A DNA stretch of 64,000 nt from Ectothiorhodospiraceae bacterium. Lineage in GTDB: Bacteria; Pseudomonadota; Gammaproteobacteria; Nitrococcales; Aquisalimonadaceae. The position numbers and the translations under genes were made by a program. Positions 62,297 to 64,000 of this stretch are shown piece by piece. The DNA lies in the NCBI GenBank assembly GCA_020831885.1, contig JAFIFU010000013.1, positions 1 to 64,000 on the forward strand, read 5' to 3'. The notes below the pieces were generated by a model. The model made no database searches. It saw only the letters and a program-made list of their open reading frames with translations, and had not been told where the DNA came from. Numbering within the stretch: the first letter of the stretch is position 1; the number at the start of each line of letters is the position of its first letter.

Positions 62297-62701
62297 CTAA
62301 CGGTCAATCAGCACGGCGTTGGAGTGGGCGCTTTCGGCTGCCGCATCGCCTTCACGAAAGGCAGTGACGGTGATACGGACCGGCGGCTCAAGGGCATTGA
62401 TCGCATCCATATCGCAATCGGATTGGCGAAAGGTGTGGCGGTAGGGGTCGTCGATCATGCAGATCCGTTGCGCATCGGCATAGAGCCGGAAACCGAGAAT
62501 GCCCAACGGGGCGATTTCCTCCACCGCATAGTCGAACTGTGCGACCACGGGGTCGGTGTCGTCGGCATGGTCGTCCCCGCCTGCGCTGCTACTGTCCCCG
62601 CTGTTGCAGGCCGCCAGCATCACCGCAACCAGGCAGCCGAGGGAAACGCGAATGGCACGTGGAAGGCTGGCGTGGCCGTGCAGTGAACGTCCTTTTCTCA
62701 T
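62297..62701 (-). CDS. Small lipoprotein of the guaA-linked segment
   Basis: 134 residues from ATG 62701 (MRKGRSLHGH). Signal with lipobox MLAAC, lipidated cysteine near residue 32, followed by an Asp/Ser-rich linker (SGDSSSAGGDDHADDTD). The mature part has one cysteine pair (RICMIDD, QSDCDMD). No family recognised. Its stop lies 10 bases before the start of the secreted protein gene, so the pair is probably one operon and may act together at the cell surface. Confidence 0.7.
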   Translation of the reverse strand: MRKGRSLHGHASLPRAIRVSLGCLVAVMLAACNSGDSSSAGGDDHADDTDPVVAQFDYAVEEIAPLGILGFRLYADAQRICMIDDPYRHTFRQSDCDMDAINALEPPVRITVTAFREGDAAAESAHSNAVLIDR

Positions 62702-63138
62702 GTATCCCCCAGGCTGCTCGGCCACGACGCGGGCACGTCGAACAAGGCATCGCCATCATCCTGATGTCATGTCAATATTGCGTGAGTGCATGCATGAATG
62801 CAAACCATGCGTTTCGCGTCAGGCTACGGAGCGTCGCGCGCCTCGCCCGCAGATCTCACGGATCCCGCGATGATCGCGCAGGACGTTGACGGCACGATGG
62901 ATTGTTCGAAGGAGCGGGGTATCGGGTACTGCGGCCCACCGAGAACGATTCCGCGATCCATCAAGGGAAGCGAGGGCCCGGGCGACCGGCAAAATACGCG
63001 CCTGGACGCCGACTTCGTGCCAGTCTTTCCATACAGTTGAACAATCGGCCACCCTTGCCTTCAGGCGCGTTCCTGAACCGGAAAGGGCTGGCCGACCACC
63101 GAAAAGCCTGACGAATCGGTGCTGAGAAGCGGGTTCTG
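62702..63138. other. 437-bp region between the lipoprotein gene and guaA
   Basis: Nothing convincing is encoded. Frames of 70-110 codons exist on both strands, but none has a plausible binding site or family. If the segment is an integrated element, this is where an integrase would be expected next to guaA; no tyrosine-recombinase motif (R..HxxR..Y) can be read. TGCATGCATGAATGCA-like palindromic sequence occurs near 62790. Confidence 0.5.
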
Positions 63139-64000
63139 CTACTCCCACTCGATGGTGGCAGGCGGCTTGCCCGAGATGTCATACACCACGCGGGAAATGC
63201 CCTCGATCTCGTTGATGATACGGCGGGAGACCAGGTCGAGGAATGCATAGGGCAAATCAGCCCAGCGGGCGGTCATGAAATCCACCGTCTCCACCGCACG
63301 CAGCGCCACCACATGTTCGTAACGACGGCCATCCCCGGTGACGCCCACGGATTTCACCGGCAGAAACACGGCGAATGCCTGGCTGACCCGGTCATAGAGC
63401 TCATGCCGCCGCAGCTCCTCGATGAAAACGGCATCCGCCCGCCGGAGCAGATCGGCGTAGGGTTTGCGGACCTCGCCCAGAATGCGTACGCCGAGCCCCG
63501 GACCGGGGAACGGATGCCGTTGCACCATGTCCGAGGGCAGCCCCAGCTCCAGGCCGATTTGACGCACCTCGTCCTTGAAAAGCTCGCGCAAGGGCTCCAC
63601 CAGCTTGAGCTTCATGGTCTCGGGGAGCCCCCCCACGTTGTGGTGCGACTTGATGACGTGGGCCTTGCCGGTCTTCGCACCGGCGGACTCGATGACATCC
63701 GGGTAAATGGTTCCCTGGGCCAGCCATTCCACGTCCTGCAGCCTGGCCGCCTCCTCATCGAACACCTCGATGAAGGTCCGGCCGATGATCTTGCGCTTCT
63801 GCTCCGGATCCTCCACCCCGGCCAGGGCGCCCAGGAACCGGGCCTCGGCGTCCACCCGGATCACGTTCACGCCCATGTGGCGGGCGAAGGTGGCCATGAC
63901 CTGGTCTCCCTCATCCTGCCGCAGTAGCCCGTTATCCACGAAAACGCAGGTGAGTTGATCACCGATCGCCTTGTGCAGCAGTGCGGCCACCACGGAGGAG
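63139..64000 (-). CDS. guaA: GMP synthase (glutamine-hydrolysing), C-terminal part
   Basis: Amidates XMP to GMP. The 5' part lies beyond the right edge; about 287 codons remain, covering most of the ATP-pyrophosphatase domain and the dimerisation domain. Visible: [64 protein letters not shown] and the invariant C-terminus KPPATIEWE. The last codons form one copy of the 12-bp direct repeat that bounds the accessory segment, and the gene end is intact. Confidence 0.97.
   Translation of the reverse strand, partial: SSVVAALLHKAIGDQLTCVFVDNGLLRQDEGDQVMATFARHMGVNVIRVDAEARFLGALAGVEDPEQKRKIIGRTFIEVFDEEAARLQDVEWLAQGTIYPDVIESAGAKTGKAHVIKSHHNVGGLPETMKLKLVEPLRELFKDEVRQIGLELGLPSDMVQRHPFPGPGLGVRILGEVRKPYADLLRRADAVFIEELRRHELYDRVSQAFAVFLPVKSVGVTGDGRRYEHVVALRAVETVDFMTARWADLPYAFLDLVSRRIINEIEGISRVVYDISGKPPATIEWE

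Noticed and set aside
62819-63148. 109-codon minus-strand frame next to guaA as a possible integrase
   Set aside because: No tyrosine or serine recombinase motif, no good start, and it runs into the guaA stop; arginine-rich composition looks non-coding.

Overview
The window is a high-GC, gene-dense stretch of chromosome from a gammaproteobacterium. Gene order (pncC-thpR-recA-recX-alaS divergent from mutS-fdxA; xerD-dsbC; fadI-fadJ) and protein content (RlmM, MltB, MltF, a hybrid peroxiredoxin-glutaredoxin, AorABC-type tungsten aldehyde oxidoreductase, short LOV photoreceptor) fit an Ectothiorhodospiraceae/Chromatiales-like or other environmental gammaproteobacterium. The genus cannot be fixed from sequence reading alone. 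No rRNA operon, CRISPR array, intact prophage or intact transposase gene was seen. One tRNA-Ser(CGA) is present.

Layout. 1-5.1 kb (minus strand): pncC, thpR, recA, recX and alaS (cut by the left edge). 5.2-8.4 kb (plus): mutS and a 7Fe ferredoxin. 8.4-11 kb (minus): slipin, xerD, dsbC. 11-17 kb: RNA methyltransferases (RlmM; an RlmC/RlmD-like enzyme whose Shine-Dalgarno lies in a hairpin loop; a NOL1/NOP2/Sun m5C enzyme) with small unknowns. 17-20 kb: peroxide detoxification (peroxiredoxin-glutaredoxin fusion plus a disulfide oxidoreductase, separated by two competing hairpins). 19.5-25.3 kb: envelope and unknown proteins, GloA, and a four-repeat DUF4397 lipoprotein. 25.6-28.7 kb: a TRAP transporter with DctP convergent to DctQM. 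29-32 kb: an Irr-like regulator, rubrerythrin, Fe-S oxidoreductase and DUF3501 operon. 32-42 kb: MltB, DUF502, Nudix, Na/Pi cotransporter, phosphoesterase, a GDT1/TMEM165-type transporter and two CrcB subunits. 42.5-47 kb: short LOV protein, a 37-codon small ORF, fadIJ. 47-49.7 kb: ABC transporter operon behind a Zur-like palindrome. 50-54.3 kb: aorABC with a MoaD-like carrier. 54.5-59.8 kb: a halohydrin-dehalogenase-like SDR, a DASS transporter, tRNA-Ser, mltF, tadA. 59.86-63.15 kb: an accessory segment downstream of guaA, bounded by a 12-bp direct repeat of the guaA 3' end and holding an unrecognised 602-residue secreted protein and a lipoprotein. The 3' part of guaA closes the window.

The most unusual structure is a family of non-coding palindromic repeats (MITE/REP-like). 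There is one full 181-bp copy with ~33-bp terminal inverted repeats, three half copies and one diverged 101-bp relative. Three copies sit exactly at the stop codon of a neighbouring gene, and two of them supply that stop codon. Other points for follow-up are the SDR that matches both diagnostic motifs of halohydrin dehalogenases, the guaA-linked island, the Zur-controlled ABC operon with a histidine-rich loop, and the SD-in-loop hairpin that spans the rlmM stop and the next start.
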